From: Epiperipatus broadwayi
Lineage: Eukaryota; Onychophora; Udeonychophora; Euonychophora; Peripatidae
Direction: 5' to 3'
Assembly: GCA_028023455.1 (NCBI GenBank)
Contig: JAQFVV010000515.1
Location: 1 to 64,000, forward strand
DNA length: 64,000 nucleotides
Below are positions 35,120 to 47,469 of the stretch, piece after piece. Positions within the stretch are counted from its first letter, which is position 1; every line of letters starts with the position of its first letter. Below the pieces are notes generated by a model. It did not search any database and had not been told where the DNA came from. It saw only the letters and a list, made by a program, of their open reading frames with translations. The position numbers and the translations under genes were made by a program.

Positions 35120-36570
35120 TATTGCTCTAAACCACATTGATAATATTTAAAGTTTTACTTGATTTTCAAAACCAAGGTATAAACAATATGCTTACATTAC
35201 AAGAATGTTCATTTCAAGCAAAATAAGCTTTTTTACTGAGACATTTAAATATTTTATTTGTCATTATGTTTCAAATAATATAGAAATATTAGAAATGTAA
35301 AAGAATTTAAAACTTGATTAAAATCCATAAATATGTGTGATGGTACATGTATGATAATAATTTTTTTAATGTGCATTTTCACACATGGTAAGCTTTATAT
35401 AAATCATTTCCAACCTGAGAGCTTGCATTTAAATCACATATTTAGCACACTATATGCAATTTATGGAACAAATAATCTTCATTCAAATTCTTATTTTAGT
35501 TAATCATTGTAATATCAAAATGAATTAAGTCACATAAAACTATGATTTCAGAGATCTCCATCTCATTATTACTTGATTTTTTAATATTAATATAATATTA
35601 ACATACTTTTTTTATGCACATTATACAATGCAAACACAATATTTTATTATTCCAAACTTCCAATAGTAGCTGATAGTTTTGACTGTTTAACAGCCTTCTT
35701 CAGAGCACTTTCCACTATTTAACGATTTTATTTCATATATATATATAATTCATAATTTATTCAAAATGAGAAATAGTTTAATCATAGATTACTATCAGGG
35801 CACTCCTTATGAATTGCATTAAAAATGATATATTATAGGCAAACTGCTCAAAAATTGTTAATATTTTTTGTAATGAAAATATATTAGGATGTTCAGAACC
35901 TCCAGGAATTTTTATTTTTGAAACAATGGATATCAAGATATACCTGAAATCTTGTATAAGGATCTCTAAATGCATAGTTATATTTTTTGCTACTGTTTTA
36001 ATTATATTTTTGCAATGTGGGTTAGCTCTGTATAAGAATAAAAAACTCTGAGCTAAAATGTTCAGTGTGGATTTCCAACTGAGAAAATAAAAAAAATATT
36101 TCAATTTGACCATTTGAATTGAGCTGCTCTATTTGCCTTAAAACTTTACATTTTTTTTGATTACTCAATAACTGATCACATGACTTTTTACCTGGTAAAT
36201 CTACTAGTCATTCAGACGAGTGCCTGCGCATATTGCCCAAATTTTCTCTTAAAATTGGGTATGGTAATTTAGAAATAAGTAAATGAAGCATTTCTTCCCC
36301 TTCGAAAATATGTGCTCACCAAGTTATAATAATAATGGCAGATGTTTTAGAATGTCTTATATAATTAAAATAGATATTATCAAAAAAGTTGATAAATTCT
36401 CACAACACAATTTTTATGATATATATATATATCTTTAATCTGCTATTGAATGCAAAAGAAATAGTACGATCTCTTTTGCTTCATACATTTTGACTATAAC
36501 TGGGCCACATTAGATATGCTAAATATCTAAATTACTGCATTAGAATAGTAACTAGAAATTTATATCAAAC
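35120..36570. other. no gene recognised; possible Penelope terminus
   Basis: Mostly AT-rich. The segment at about 35662-35712 (AGTTTTGACTGTTTAAC, CTTCTTCAGAGCAC) resembles the terminal repeats of Penelope-like elements. The minus frame at 35778-36113 has no recognised similarity and may belong to an unidentified decayed element. Confidence 0.35.
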
Positions 36571-36573
36571 TAG

Positions 36574-36850
36574 TTGCAGAAGTCATCATCATCATCATCA
36601 ACCATTATCAATCCACTGCAGGATGAAGGTCTCTCAAAGTTCAATCCATCTTTTCCGATCTTTAGCTTCTCTTCTCCACATCACCCCTGCACACTTTCTT
36701 ATTTCATCCATCCATCTCACATGTGGTCTCTTTCTGGGTCTTTTATAATCGTTTGGAGTCCAGTTTAAGATTTCAATATTCATCTATTATCATCTCTTCT
36801 AGCAAGATGTCCCCAAAACACCACTTCAGTCTTTTAATTTTTTCAATGAG
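36574..36850 (-). mobile_element. RTE-type LINE, 3' end fragment
   Basis: Nearly the same sequence as 62880-63155, including the (TCA)n start (= (TGA)n tail of the element) and the block from CACTGCAGGATGAAGG to CCATCTCACATGTGG. On the minus strand it encodes the RTE carboxy-terminus (RWMDEIRKCAG..WRREA). It is 5'-truncated, as usual for LINE copies. Confidence 0.88.
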
Positions 36851-37224
36851 GTCAAAAGTTCTATAAGTTATTTTCATAACTATTTTCAAATGGAAATATT
36901 TTAAATTTGGCCAAATTTAAAAGATTTCAATTAGCTTCATATATTTTATTTTAAATTGTGTTTAAATTTGGCGATGCAAGCATTTACATTTGCAGTCAAA
37001 GTAAAGACGGTTATAGTTCATTAAAAATTATTATAAATGCTAAACTGAATATGTAGTCTTAGTAAATAGTCTGAAATGGATTAACTCTAAATGCATGTAC
37101 TCCAATATAAGCTATAATAGAGGTATAATTTTAAATAATGATCTTCTGCAAGTAATTAATTTATTTCACCAGAATTTACTGTATATATACATATATAATC
37201 ATATAATTCTATAATTAAAACCAC

Positions 37225-37335
37225 TTCTTTTCTTTTCAAAAACTTTATTTGATGTATATATATATCCATTTATTTCCAACGTTTCGATTATCTTTACTCT
37301 ATAGTCATTTTCAAGGATCTAGAAAAAACATATTA
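37225..37335 (-). mobile_element. probable Penelope-like terminal repeat
   Basis: The minus strand reads CTTGAAAATGACTATAGAG, then AATCGAAACGTTGGAAATAA. A 'TGA..ATGAC ... CGAAACGTTGG' arrangement is typical of the pseudo-LTRs of Penelope-like elements. It is followed at 37340-37680 by a long A/C-rich stretch with no coding signal. Confidence 0.5.
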
Positions 37336-37759
37336 CATTATAAACAAACTTCACATGATAAAAACAAAAAAACCAAAAAAACAAAATAATCAAAAACAAT
37401 ATAAAACATATAAACCTCATAAAATTTAAAAATAAATAAAATACATGAAAATCAATTAAATTAAAAACACAAAACATACACCACACTTACTTGACTCCCT
37501 TCTCAAAAAACTTTCCCTTTTTACATTTTTTTTTTTTTATCCAAAAAACCAATTGTTACAATAAAAACCCTATTTCATTTTTCTTTCTTATATACTTCAA
37601 AATTGAATTTATTTCCAAAAATAATTCTTTATCCATTATTTATTTTTATATATATAATCTTTTTTTTTTTTAAATAGACGTAATTGTTGAAATATTTTTA
37701 AATACATTAAAATTTCCGTTATTTTTTTATTCTAGAAAAATCACATACTCTTTTGTAAA

Positions 37760-38274
37760 TGCAGCTTTAATTCTTATATGGAGATAAAATTGTTACATAT
37801 ACTGTATATACATATTTAGAGAAACAAAGTTTATAACTTTTCCTACTTTCCTTATTTTACAATAGACTTTACCATAATAATTTTTTAAAAGATGTAATTG
37901 TTGAAATATTTTTCAATATATAGAAATTTCTCTTACTTTTATTTTATGAAAACCACAATCAGATGTAAACACACAACATCAATGAAAAAATTAAATGCAA
38001 AAAGCATTTACAGTATACAATTTTCATTAGTCACTGTCTATTACCACCTGATTGTGATTTTTCTAAAATAAAAATAAAAGAAATTTTCATGTATTTAAAA
38101 ATACTTCAGCAATTACATCTGTTAAAAAAATTATTAAATTATAACATTCATCTCCTGGTGGAACAGTCTATTGTAAAAAATAAGGAACGTAGGAAAAGTT
38201 ATGAACTTTGTTTCCTTAAACATGTATAATGTTTACTGTAACAGCTTTGTCTCTATATAAGAACTAAAGCTGCA
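37760..38274. mobile_element. foldback element with arms of about 210-230 bp
   Basis: The left arm 37760-37965 and right arm 38046-38274 are inverted copies, roughly 75-80% identical. They share GCAGCTTTA.TTCTTATAT, AACTTTTCCTAC and AGATGTAATTG. A further direct partial copy lies at 38293-38400, and another piece at about 37680-37745. No protein is encoded. Confidence 0.75.
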
Positions 38275-38581
38275 GTTAGAAGAGAGAATATCCGTTTGAA
38301 TGCAAAAAGTATTTACAGAATACAATTTTCATTGATCACTGTCTATTAACATCTGATTGTGATTTTTTAAAAATAAAAACAAATTTTCATGTATAAAAAT
38401 AACAGAAATTTCCATGTGTATAATATATTCTATATGGAATTAAATCTTTTTCATGGATTGTTATTATAATAAAAACTGAAAATGGGAGAGAATATTCATA
38501 TAAATAGAAAATAACCTTTAATATCTATTTATATGGATATTATTTCTCATTTCCATTCTTTTTTATAATAACATTCCATTA

Positions 38582-39036
38582 CATTCAAATGTTAGCCTTT
38601 CAAACTAATTGTGCATGCGCTTTTGCGAGTGTTAATAATAATAAATGAATACTTTCCTCTCCAATACAAGATATAGTATTTATGCAGGAATAAAATGAAT
38701 CCGCTTATTCCTACAACTCAAATGCTTATATATGAGCAAATCTGAAGTACTGGCAATAAAAGCGTGAGGATGGACCACTCACTTTAAATTACTATATACG
38801 ATGTCTGAATGAAATGACGTCGGTGAAATTGTCTAGAATTTACTAAACGTCACTCTAACTGAAGCTTAATCATATGTAAATAAGCATTCATTTTTATATA
38901 GCACATGTTTACAATTGTATTACATTCAAATATCAGCCTTTCAAGCTAATTGTGCATGCGCTTTTGCGAGTGTTAATAGTAATAAATGAATACTTTCCTC
39001 TCCACTACAAGATAGTATTTATGCAGGAATAAACAT
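38582..39036. repeat. direct repeat of about 115 bp
   Basis: 38582-38698 and 38922-39036 are about 93% identical (TTGTGCATGCGCTTTTGCGA in both). They are separated by about 220 bp of AT-rich DNA. A segmental duplication or two solo terminal repeats are both possible. Confidence 0.85.
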
Positions 39037-39039
39037 GCA

Positions 39040-39190
39040 CTATATAAAAATGAATGCTCACCTTGATCACACACACGTTGGTGATTATTTATCTTTCCAA
39101 CATGTGTGTGATCAGGTGAGTCAGCAATATGAGATGGCGCAGAGTAGTGGGTCATGTGAAAGTCTGAGTTCGAATCCCGCCTATATTACA
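39040..39190 (+). repeat. foldback-family arm with inner hairpin
   Basis: The outer arm reads GTGAAAGTCTGAGTTCGAAT and ends CCCGCCTATA, as in the other copies. Inside it, TGATCACACACACGTTGG (39064) pairs with CCAACATGTGTGTGATCA (about 39097) to make an 18-bp hairpin with one mismatch. Confidence 0.7.
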
Positions 39191-39289
39191 TATATTAATG
39201 CAGGTTTAAGTCTGTGCAATGTATTAATAATTAACTCTAAAAATATCTGATTTTATGTCTTACAGATATCAAAATATTTAAATTGACTC

Positions 39290-39790
39290 TTAATAGATTT
39301 TTAAGTAGAAAGGTGGACCTAGATGGAGAAGTGCAGCACAGACTCTAAAGTGTTATTGCTTGCTTTTAACAGCTTTAAAGATAGGATACTTCATGTGGCG
39401 AAACAACTGTTGCAATTAAATTAGTTATATTGTTAATTTATCTAATTTATTGTATGAAAGTGAAACTTGGACTTTTATCAAAAGGGCATTAAAATGTTAT
39501 TTAAAGATGTTCTGGAAAAGTTTAAGGATTACTGATGACAAGATCATAAGGTCAACCAATTTATTTTCAGTGTGCTGGATGTGATATAAAATCCATTATC
39601 ATAAAATCACACCTTTATTGGACTGGACATGTAAAACAAATGATCAATGGAAGATTTCTCACAAAAAAATATTTTATAGAGAATTTAAGGATATTTTCAC
39701 GGGTTAATTTTATAACGATTATCTCAAAGTTACTCTTTAAAAAGTGTGGTCAAGTTTTTGAGAAAGAAAAGTTTGCTGTAGAGGGTGCTA
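39290..39790 (+). mobile_element. LINE carboxy-terminal fragment
   Basis: The plus strand encodes, across frames, LYESETWTFIKRALK (about 39452-39497), then WTGHVKQM (about 39620) and RFLTKKIFY-type sequence. This is the standard region after the reverse transcriptase of many LINEs (YGSETWT...RWTGHVxRM...RLPRQIFY). It is broken by stops and its right end is abutted by the foldback at 39878. Confidence 0.7.
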
Positions 39791-39877
39791 AAACTTCAAA
39801 TAAACAGAATAGTGAAGCAGTGGTATTTTATATATGGATTCATTTATGGTCACGGATTGGAGTTGGAATAAGCATAC

Positions 39878-40515
39878 TTAAAACAGGCGAAACTCACTAT
39901 ATGTATTGCCACACACAGCAAGCTAGAGTAATCAATGGATACCAGCAGGCTTGTGCATAAAATCCCCATCTAGTACCTACTAATATCCCCAGACTAGTTT
40001 CTGGCTTGTGGTCTTCATCAGTGAGGAGTCTTGAATCTGAGAGCACTGCATCTAGATCTTAGGATCTAATGCAACCTTCCAGCAGCCACCTTTTATCTCC
40101 ACTTAACTACAAAACTATGAGTCTTAAACTGAAAACACCTTAATGTTTTCAATCCAAGCCCATTAGCTTATGTAGTCATATGGGTCTGAACCTAGTTCAG
40201 TACCCATACATTTTGGTGTCTTTGGTTCTTTAATAACCATAGCCACCACTATCCTATTAGGCAGGATTGGTTTTAAGCCAATAAACATCATATGACCACC
40301 ACTTCTTATGCTTGTGCATTAGATCCTAAGATCTAGGTGCAGTGTTCTCAGATCCAAGGCTCCTAACTGATGAAGGCCACAAGCCAGAAACTAGTTTGGG
40401 GATATTGGATGAGTAGGCACTAGATGGGGATTTTATGCACAAGCCTTCTGGCATTCATTGATTACTTTAGCTTGCTGTGTGTGGCAATACATATAGTGAG
40501 TTTTGCCTATTTTAA
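39878..40515. mobile_element. foldback element with arms of about 200 bp
   Basis: The left arm 39878-40072 and right arm 40316-40515 are inverted copies, about 88-90% identical. The ends read TTAAAACAGGCGAAACTCAC and GTGAGTTTTGCCTATTTTAA. A second inverted pair (CACTTCTTATGCTTGTG, 40301-40317, against 40525-40545) overlaps the right edge. A related end occurs at 33607 (TTAAAACAGGCAAAACTC), so this is a family. It encodes no protein. Confidence 0.85.
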
Positions 40516-41044
40516 CAACAGTTATACACAAGCATAAGAAGTAGTGGTCATGTGATGTTTAATAATCATACTTGTTTGCAAGTGATTTTACATGCTATCA
40601 TAACTAATTTTATTACTATAGCATGGATATAAAACATGGCCAATTTCATTTTCATAGGAACTTATATATCTGTAATTTTATAAATTATGTCATGACCTAC
40701 ACTATGGATAGATAATCATGTTTGTATATTATAAGCTAAATAACATTTACTGATGATGGAAGAAGTCAACCGAAATAAAAAGCTTCTTTTAGATTGAATA
40801 TTTATTTTAAAGATAACCTTTATGATTTACTATTATTTATTATTTCATTATGGATTATATATATATATAAGTGTATGTGTTTGCATTTATGACTTAGTTA
40901 ATAAAAAAGGTATAATTACTGTTGCGATCGGAAGATGGTTAAATAATTTGAAACCATGGCTACAGTAATTTATATTAAAAAATTTTTTTAATAAAAATTA
41001 TATTAATTGAATCACACAGGCTTATTATATACCTGTGTCTATAT

Positions 41045-41213
41045 ATATAGAGTATATGAGCACAGACTTTCACACGACCCACCATTCTCCACACTATCTC
41101 ATAACACTGATACACTTGAACACATATATGTTGGTGATTATTTATCTTTTCAACATATATGTGCTCAGTGGAGAGTGGTGGGTCGTGTGAAAGTCTGTGC
41201 TCATATACTCTAA
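41045..41213. mobile_element. short foldback-family copy
   Basis: The arms begin AGAGTATATGAGCACAGACT and end AGTCTGTGCTCATATACTCT, about 45 bp each and nearly perfect. The inner segment holds the family motif GGTGATTATTTATCTTTTCA. A 12-bp repeat AAAAATTATATT occurs on both sides (near 40993 and 41213) and might be a target duplication, but it does not abut the arms exactly on the left. Confidence 0.75.
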
Positions 41214-41914
41214 AAAAATTATATTGGAAATCTGTTATAAGCTAGTAAGCATTTTTGCTTGTCTTCATAAGCTTGTAATTTCTGTAGCAGAAGCAGCTAA
41301 AAGATCTAGAGCTAGGTTATTTGGTGTCTTGATTAACTGTTAACAAATTTGATAAAAATATAACACATCATCAGAAAAATAATGACTTTGAAAAAAAATT
41401 GAAAATTTGATTCATCTGCTTAAGTGATGCGCTCTGCGTTGGATACTTTCAAGGTTTTTTTTTTTTTGCTATCTATATTTTTCCATTCTCAGAATTGGGA
41501 TTCCACTGTTAATTGTTTAATTCTCTTTATTAAGACAAAAAGTTAAATCATGTAAAACTTAAATTAGTATAAGTCATGACATTATTGGAAATAATTTAAA
41601 ACTCTTCTTGCCAGTAGAAATGAGATCGAATTTCCTTTTTATTTCTCTTCTGAAAATTTTTGTTTAGGATAATTATTATTAAAGTCTTTTGAAATTAATC
41701 CTTTCATCAATAACATTTCGAGAGAACTTTGTTAAATATAAGATTGATTCCGTTTGTGATAACATTTAATAGGAGGACAATAATAAAATAAAAAATAAAA
41801 ACACAATGAGTAGTTATTTCAGTATTTAACGCAATAAACAATAACTGTAAATACTTGATTTACACGCATGTATTATATATAAAAACTTTATGAAAAAGAT
41901 TCGCCGCCTTGCGT

Positions 41915-42030
41915 GGTTTAGAGCGGTGATCAAATGGCGGACTCTAGAACTCAGGGCCTATGGAACGCAGTTTCATTTGTCATTTCTGATGCTCTTAAAT
42001 ACTTGTGAATTCCCAGTTTCACGCATATAT
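41915..42030 (+). mobile_element. old SINE family, copy 7
   Basis: GTGGTTTAGAGCGGTGATCA head, GGACTCTAGAACTCAGGGCC, then TTTCATTTGTCATTTCTGAT and ACTTGTGAATTCCCAGTTTC. It is the longest and clearest copy, with a GC content well above its flanks. Confidence 0.65.
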
Positions 42031-42269
42031 AAAAAAAACTATTCACTGCCTGCTTTGTTTTAGAGCAGGATACTTACATATTAGTCCGGCGGTAAAATTT
42101 TAGTCTTTATTTAAATCGTTATGATTTATCTATGAATGCTAAATATTTGATAATATTTAATGAAGTAAATAAATTTAACTTTAAAAAATAAGTCATTGAT
42201 CTCTAGAATATTTTTATATATATTGAACATTTTTTATTAATTTCTAACTACCATTGAACTAATTGTGCT

Positions 42270-42360
42270 TTAGAGATAGTCGGTAATAGAACGGCAAGCG
42301 CTAGAGGTCAGAGGATTGCATCTATTCGCAATTCCTGTGAACTCCCAACGAACAAATCAT
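42270..42360 (+). mobile_element. old SINE family, copy 8
   Basis: TTAGAGATAGTCGGTAATAG head, CGCTAGAGGTCAGAGGAT, and tail CCTGTGAACTCCCAACG, in the family order. Diverged. Confidence 0.5.
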
Positions 42361-42369
42361 TCGATTACT

Positions 42370-45300
42370 ATATTATTTTTTAGTAATATATAATAAAGAA
42401 CGTACATTAAGTTCTCTAGATGAAGACAGGATGTGGATAATTAAGAAATAAAGCAGTACGACCAAGTAATAGTACTTGAATATTATTAATAAAAGTTTGC
42501 CATTCACAATTTACCCTAGCACAGAGAGACCACCGTATTATAATTTATCTGCCGTGGCTATCCCTGCTATAGTATCTCAATTCATAAAATAATAAAACCG
42601 TTTACAACATTAAGATGATATTTAAATTAAAGGGATATTTGTATAGTTAGTTGCTGAAAAGAGAGGAAGAGATTGCGTGACGTTTGAGCCCAAGTCGCAG
42701 TTGGCGCAAATGTTCCACTCATATGACAATCAGCTAGGAATCAGAATCTAAGAGAATTAGTTCTAAGCTTTCTCATCACTATCCTGAACAGTATAAATTA
42801 AGAATGTTTAAAAAAATATTATTAATTTCTTAATAATATCTAAGTGTGAGTTTTATACTTATATATAATTATCGTTTATATGTAGAAATAAGCTTCATGG
42901 AGTTCAATTATTGACCACTATTGCATATAATAGTTATTTATATATAAGAATTAACCTCATAGTATATCTTGGAATAGGAGTGTATTTGTAATACCATATG
43001 ATCTCAGTCAGTGTTTAAAATACAACAACAGAACATTTTCAATCTACTGTCAAGGCAATATTCAAATAATGGGATTTTATTTTATTTTTCTCTATTTAAA
43101 TATTAAAAATCATTATTTTGGAGTATGGAAAGAGGACTTCAAGGCTCATCTGATGAGTTCTTTGCTCCAGAACAAAATACTACATAGTAATAAAATGGTT
43201 GTTGGGTTTCTCTGTGCGTTGATATAGGTGATTAGATATTTATTCATTTACACACTCATATGTGGTTTGATTAACATATATATTTAAGCCTGTTATATCT
43301 CTTGGATATAGTTTTTATATATATGTGTGCATTTTATACTCATATAAATAAAACTGTAACACTATATAACAAATTATACACACACACACACACACTTGAA
43401 CACTCTTAACTGAAAGAGTATAATATTTATAAGGTAATCTAAAAACAGCGACAGCTTCCAACAAACCAATAAGAAAACTTAAAAAAAAGGACGCAAAGAG
43501 AGATAGCAGAGGACAGAATTTTTCAGAGATGATCTTTTCTATGACTTCTATAGATGTGAAAATAATGATGTTGATGCTTTTGAACTGAAGTAATGGTAAA
43601 GACTTTTAAAGAAGAAAAAGGAATAAGTGAGTGGGTGATAGTCCTGAAGAAGACTGATAATGAAGTCAAAACTTTTAAATTAAAAGTCATATTATGAGAC
43701 AATCTAATTCTTTAAAAAAGTATATACCATTCAGAAACCCATTCATAGAATAAACAAGTCAGAATATGCTACTAAGATAATTCATAAGCTAGATTTCCCC
43801 CAAAATAATTTAAATAAAATTATAAATAACATATATTAACGTCAACCTATTTTATCTGACACAATAGACTTGCATTGATATAATAAAAGGGGAGTGTTAT
43901 TTATAAGTTCATTTAAATGATTCTTTGGGAATCTGACTTGAGAATTATTTTAGTAACATATTCTTGTTTTGTCAATACATTTATATCCTCAGTATTATGT
44001 ATTTATATATTTGGTAAACTGATAAACGTAAATGTGCCCATTAAAAATCATTAGGATTTTTAGAAAGAATGATGTAATAATCAATAAATTTTACGAGCAT
44101 ACTGTTTAGATTGTAATTATATAGAAGGTAATCACCTCTTCTCATTAGCACCATTAAACAGTGATGTTAAAACTGCAAGGGTACTCCCACCCCAGTCACA
44201 AGATAGAGACTATGAGAAAATAAGAATTTTCAAACTCACATGCACTTACATGAGCCAATCTTAAATGTCTAGAAGTGAGAGCATGATGGTAAAAGGTATC
44301 ATCACAAATATGCAGGGAGGAATAGATTATTCTTTTTTTAAAAAGGCAATTCATGATATCAGTAGCAGCTGTCATTGACATAGAAAGACCTAAAAAAAAT
44401 AGAACTTTAAGCAAGAAAGATTTTACAATATGCAAAGGTAATAGATAAACAATCTATTTCCATCTGCTTATATAAGAAATTAGTGTAAATATGTAGAAAA
44501 TGTGTTACAAATATATAATTATGAAATATGGGAAAAGAATGGTTGGAGAAAACAAATACAAGTTAAAGGAAACACTTATGAATGAAAAAATAGTTTGGAA
44601 TTATATGGGAATAAAAATTATGTATATTTTAAAGAATGTAGGAAATGGTAAAGAAACTTTTTTGTCAATTAGTGCAAGGGAAGGAGTGTTTGATAACAGG
44701 AAAATAAAACTAGTTGTAAATATATTTTCCATACTGGAGATAGTGTTTTAATCCATTTCTATATAAGATTACATTCAGATTAGAGTTATTTCTCTGTTGC
44801 TTAGATGACATTGTCTGTGTAGGTTTAGGAATAAGATCCAAATCAATCTCTTTGTTCAAGTCAAAGTAATATCATTAGCATAGATTAATTTCCTGTATTA
44901 TATTTCTGGAAAATTATTGATTGTATTAAATCAAATGGGTGATAATTGAACTATGTAGTAGGCCACTCTATCAAATTTTATATCTTCTACAATTATTACT
45001 TAGTATCACTTAAATTTATCTATTAGAGAGAATTTTATCAAGCAAATTAACAATTTCTTTCCCACACAGAAGACATTTTTTACAAACAATTGTAAGGTTA
45101 TATATGTTCACTATTGATATTAAAAACCAAAGTTTTTCAAAAGAAAAAGGAGAAGAATTTTTAATTTGTTGATATTTTTATGTGAGCTGCTAAAAATAAA
45201 ACTTGTTTTCACAGTTTTTTCATAGCCTAAATGACCTCTTCTAAGAATAAGTGATTCTCAACTATTGGCATAATTTTTATTAATATGTTTCTTTTCAAAC

Positions 45301-46640
45301 CACTTGCAAAGAATATATAATAATGATACTGGTAATACATTAAAGATCATTGTTTAATTTATTATATTTTAACACTGTTGCTGTAGTTTTGCTTTTAGGA
45401 CAAATTTTTATAATAGTCTCATTATGACATATTTGCTGAATAGTTTTGCCAACTAGCTTTGCCTTAAATTTTTTAGAAAGTCTGGAAATATACTATCTGC
45501 TACTAAAGTCTTATAATTTCAGACAATCAAGGGCAACTTCAAGTTTACTGATATCTAATAGTTATGTTAGGTTGAGATTAAAGAGCCATTGTTGAAGGGA
45601 AACTTGTAGTTTTTCTCTAATAACATATTTGATGAGCATGCAACACAAAATATTGAATAGATTCTGATATTCAAAGACTTATTGCTTGGAAATATTCTTT
45701 AGTTTCACTTGTGGGATTTAATAATCTGTGGTTCCCATTTTCTAAAAACTCCACACATTTGCTTTTTAACTCAGTGATTATGTGAATTTGTACTTCTCTG
45801 AGTATTATGATGTTGCTGCTATGCTTTGGCTTTAATTCTATCTTTTACGGTTATCTTTATTGTTGTTTTATTGGTTTTATATTCAGCTGACAGCAAAACT
45901 TGAAAATAAAATAAATATTGATTTAGTAGTGTAAAAAAAATTCTGAAGATATCAGTAGCTACAGAAAAAACTACAAAAGAGCTGACAAAAGCATAGAAGG
46001 CTGTTAATTGGTAGATTATTTGATCTCAGGTATATAAACAAACTTTTAAACTCCTATTTGATTATTGTTAGCAATGAGCAAAAAATTGTACAATTTCATA
46101 ATTTTTTTACAAAATGTTTGTGTAGTAATTATTAAAAACATATATTCATGTTTAAATTGAGATTTTTTAAAAATATGTTTCATTTTTTAAATTACAAGAA
46201 ATTCAAATTTACAATCTGTCAAATATCATAGTTCTTAACTGTTATGATATTTTAATAAATATAAGTGCAATTTTAAAATTTGGAACAGAGTTTCATAATT
46301 TTATAATGACTATAATTATCCATTCAGGTTTAAAAATGAAGTTCATTCAACAAAGTTTTTGTTAATTTAGTTTTTTGAATAGCATTCCCATTATGAGTCA
46401 ATAAAAAAAATAATTATTCTCATTAATTATTTCATTTTATTATTATATAATTTTTTATGATGTTTTTCACTTGAAAACTTTTACTTCTAATGAAGTACAA
46501 TTTATTGATTCATAATATTGAATAAAAGTTTTAATACTGAAATAAAATATTGAAATATTAACTCAAATTGCCACCAGGTGAATGATGGAAACACATTGAA
46601 ATGCAGAAGGGTTAATGGATCATTTAATTATTTTACTATT
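42370..46640. other. no gene recognised; unclassified decayed sequence
   Basis: A (CA)n run lies at 43379-43396. The segment at 43643-43690 (CCTGAAGAAGACTGATAATG, then AAGTCAAAACTTTTAA) looks like a Penelope terminal repeat. The more complex stretch at 44150-45600 might be a badly decayed element, but no protein motif is convincing. 45940-46030 shares motifs with 3070 and 3435. Confidence 0.35.
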
Positions 46641-46644
46641 ATTT

Positions 46645-46702
46645 TTTCTCTCTCACTCCCTTTCTCTCCCTTTCCCTCTCCCTCTGCCTCTCCCTCTCTC
46701 TC
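46645..46702. repeat. CT-rich simple repeat
   Basis: An almost pure pyrimidine run of CTCT, CCCTTT and CCTCTC units. Confidence 0.95.
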
Positions 46703-46885
46703 TTTATTCACACTGAATCGGAAACATGAGTAAACATATGAGATTTTGTTCCTGAATAACAGCATTACATTGTTTAATGGTATCCCAGTTCACTTACTGA
46801 TTTTGTTATTCTATTATCTTCCAATATTTAGACTAATCTGCAGTCTTCTTCACGCCTGTAAATAAAAATATATTAATTAAATTAA

Positions 46886-47465
46886 ATAGAGGGATGTGAA
46901 CTTAGAATTTTCAGTCTTTATTTATGCTCCTCTCCATCTCAAACAAGTGATACACATGACCACATCCATATGAAAAAATAAATAAACCACAGTATATGTA
47001 TTTTGTGCAGATCCAGCACTCATCAGTTGGTCCAGATCATATCTCTTATACATATATACAATCAGTGCTCAATTTATATTAAAATAGGAATTCCTTAAAC
47101 TTTAATGGTTGGGCTTCAACCATCTATTTCATTGAAAAACCAATGATGGAATGCTCAAAGCCCTGATGGATTTGATATTGTAGTCATACCCATGTATGCA
47201 TTATGTCAGTTTAACCCCTCATATTATCAGACCATTATGTAATCATTTATATTAATAGAAGAGGGATGGGTCTGGACTTTTTATATGATGTAACCTATTT
47301 GTGAGATTATGATCTGGCCCAACTGATGAGCACTGATTCTGCATGAAATACATATATTGGGGATAACTTATCTTTTGTACATGTGTGTGGCCAAGTGTAA
47401 CAGTTGTTTGAAATGGAGTGGAGAAGGGATACATGCTGAAAATCCTAAGTTTAAATCTCTCTATT
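46886..47465. mobile_element. foldback element with interior, near-complete copy
   Basis: The left arm (from TAAATAGAGGGATGTGAACT) and right arm (about 47290-47465, ending TAAATCTCTCTATTTA) are inverted copies of about 170 bp. The interior of about 230 bp is shared with 31490-31700. It is therefore the longest intact member of the family seen here. No open frame of note lies in the interior. Confidence 0.78.
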
Positions 47466-47469
47466 TACT

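Noticed and set aside
35778-36113. 111-residue minus frame as a gene
   Set aside because: No motif recognised and no intron/exon signals; kept only as a note that it might belong to an unidentified element.
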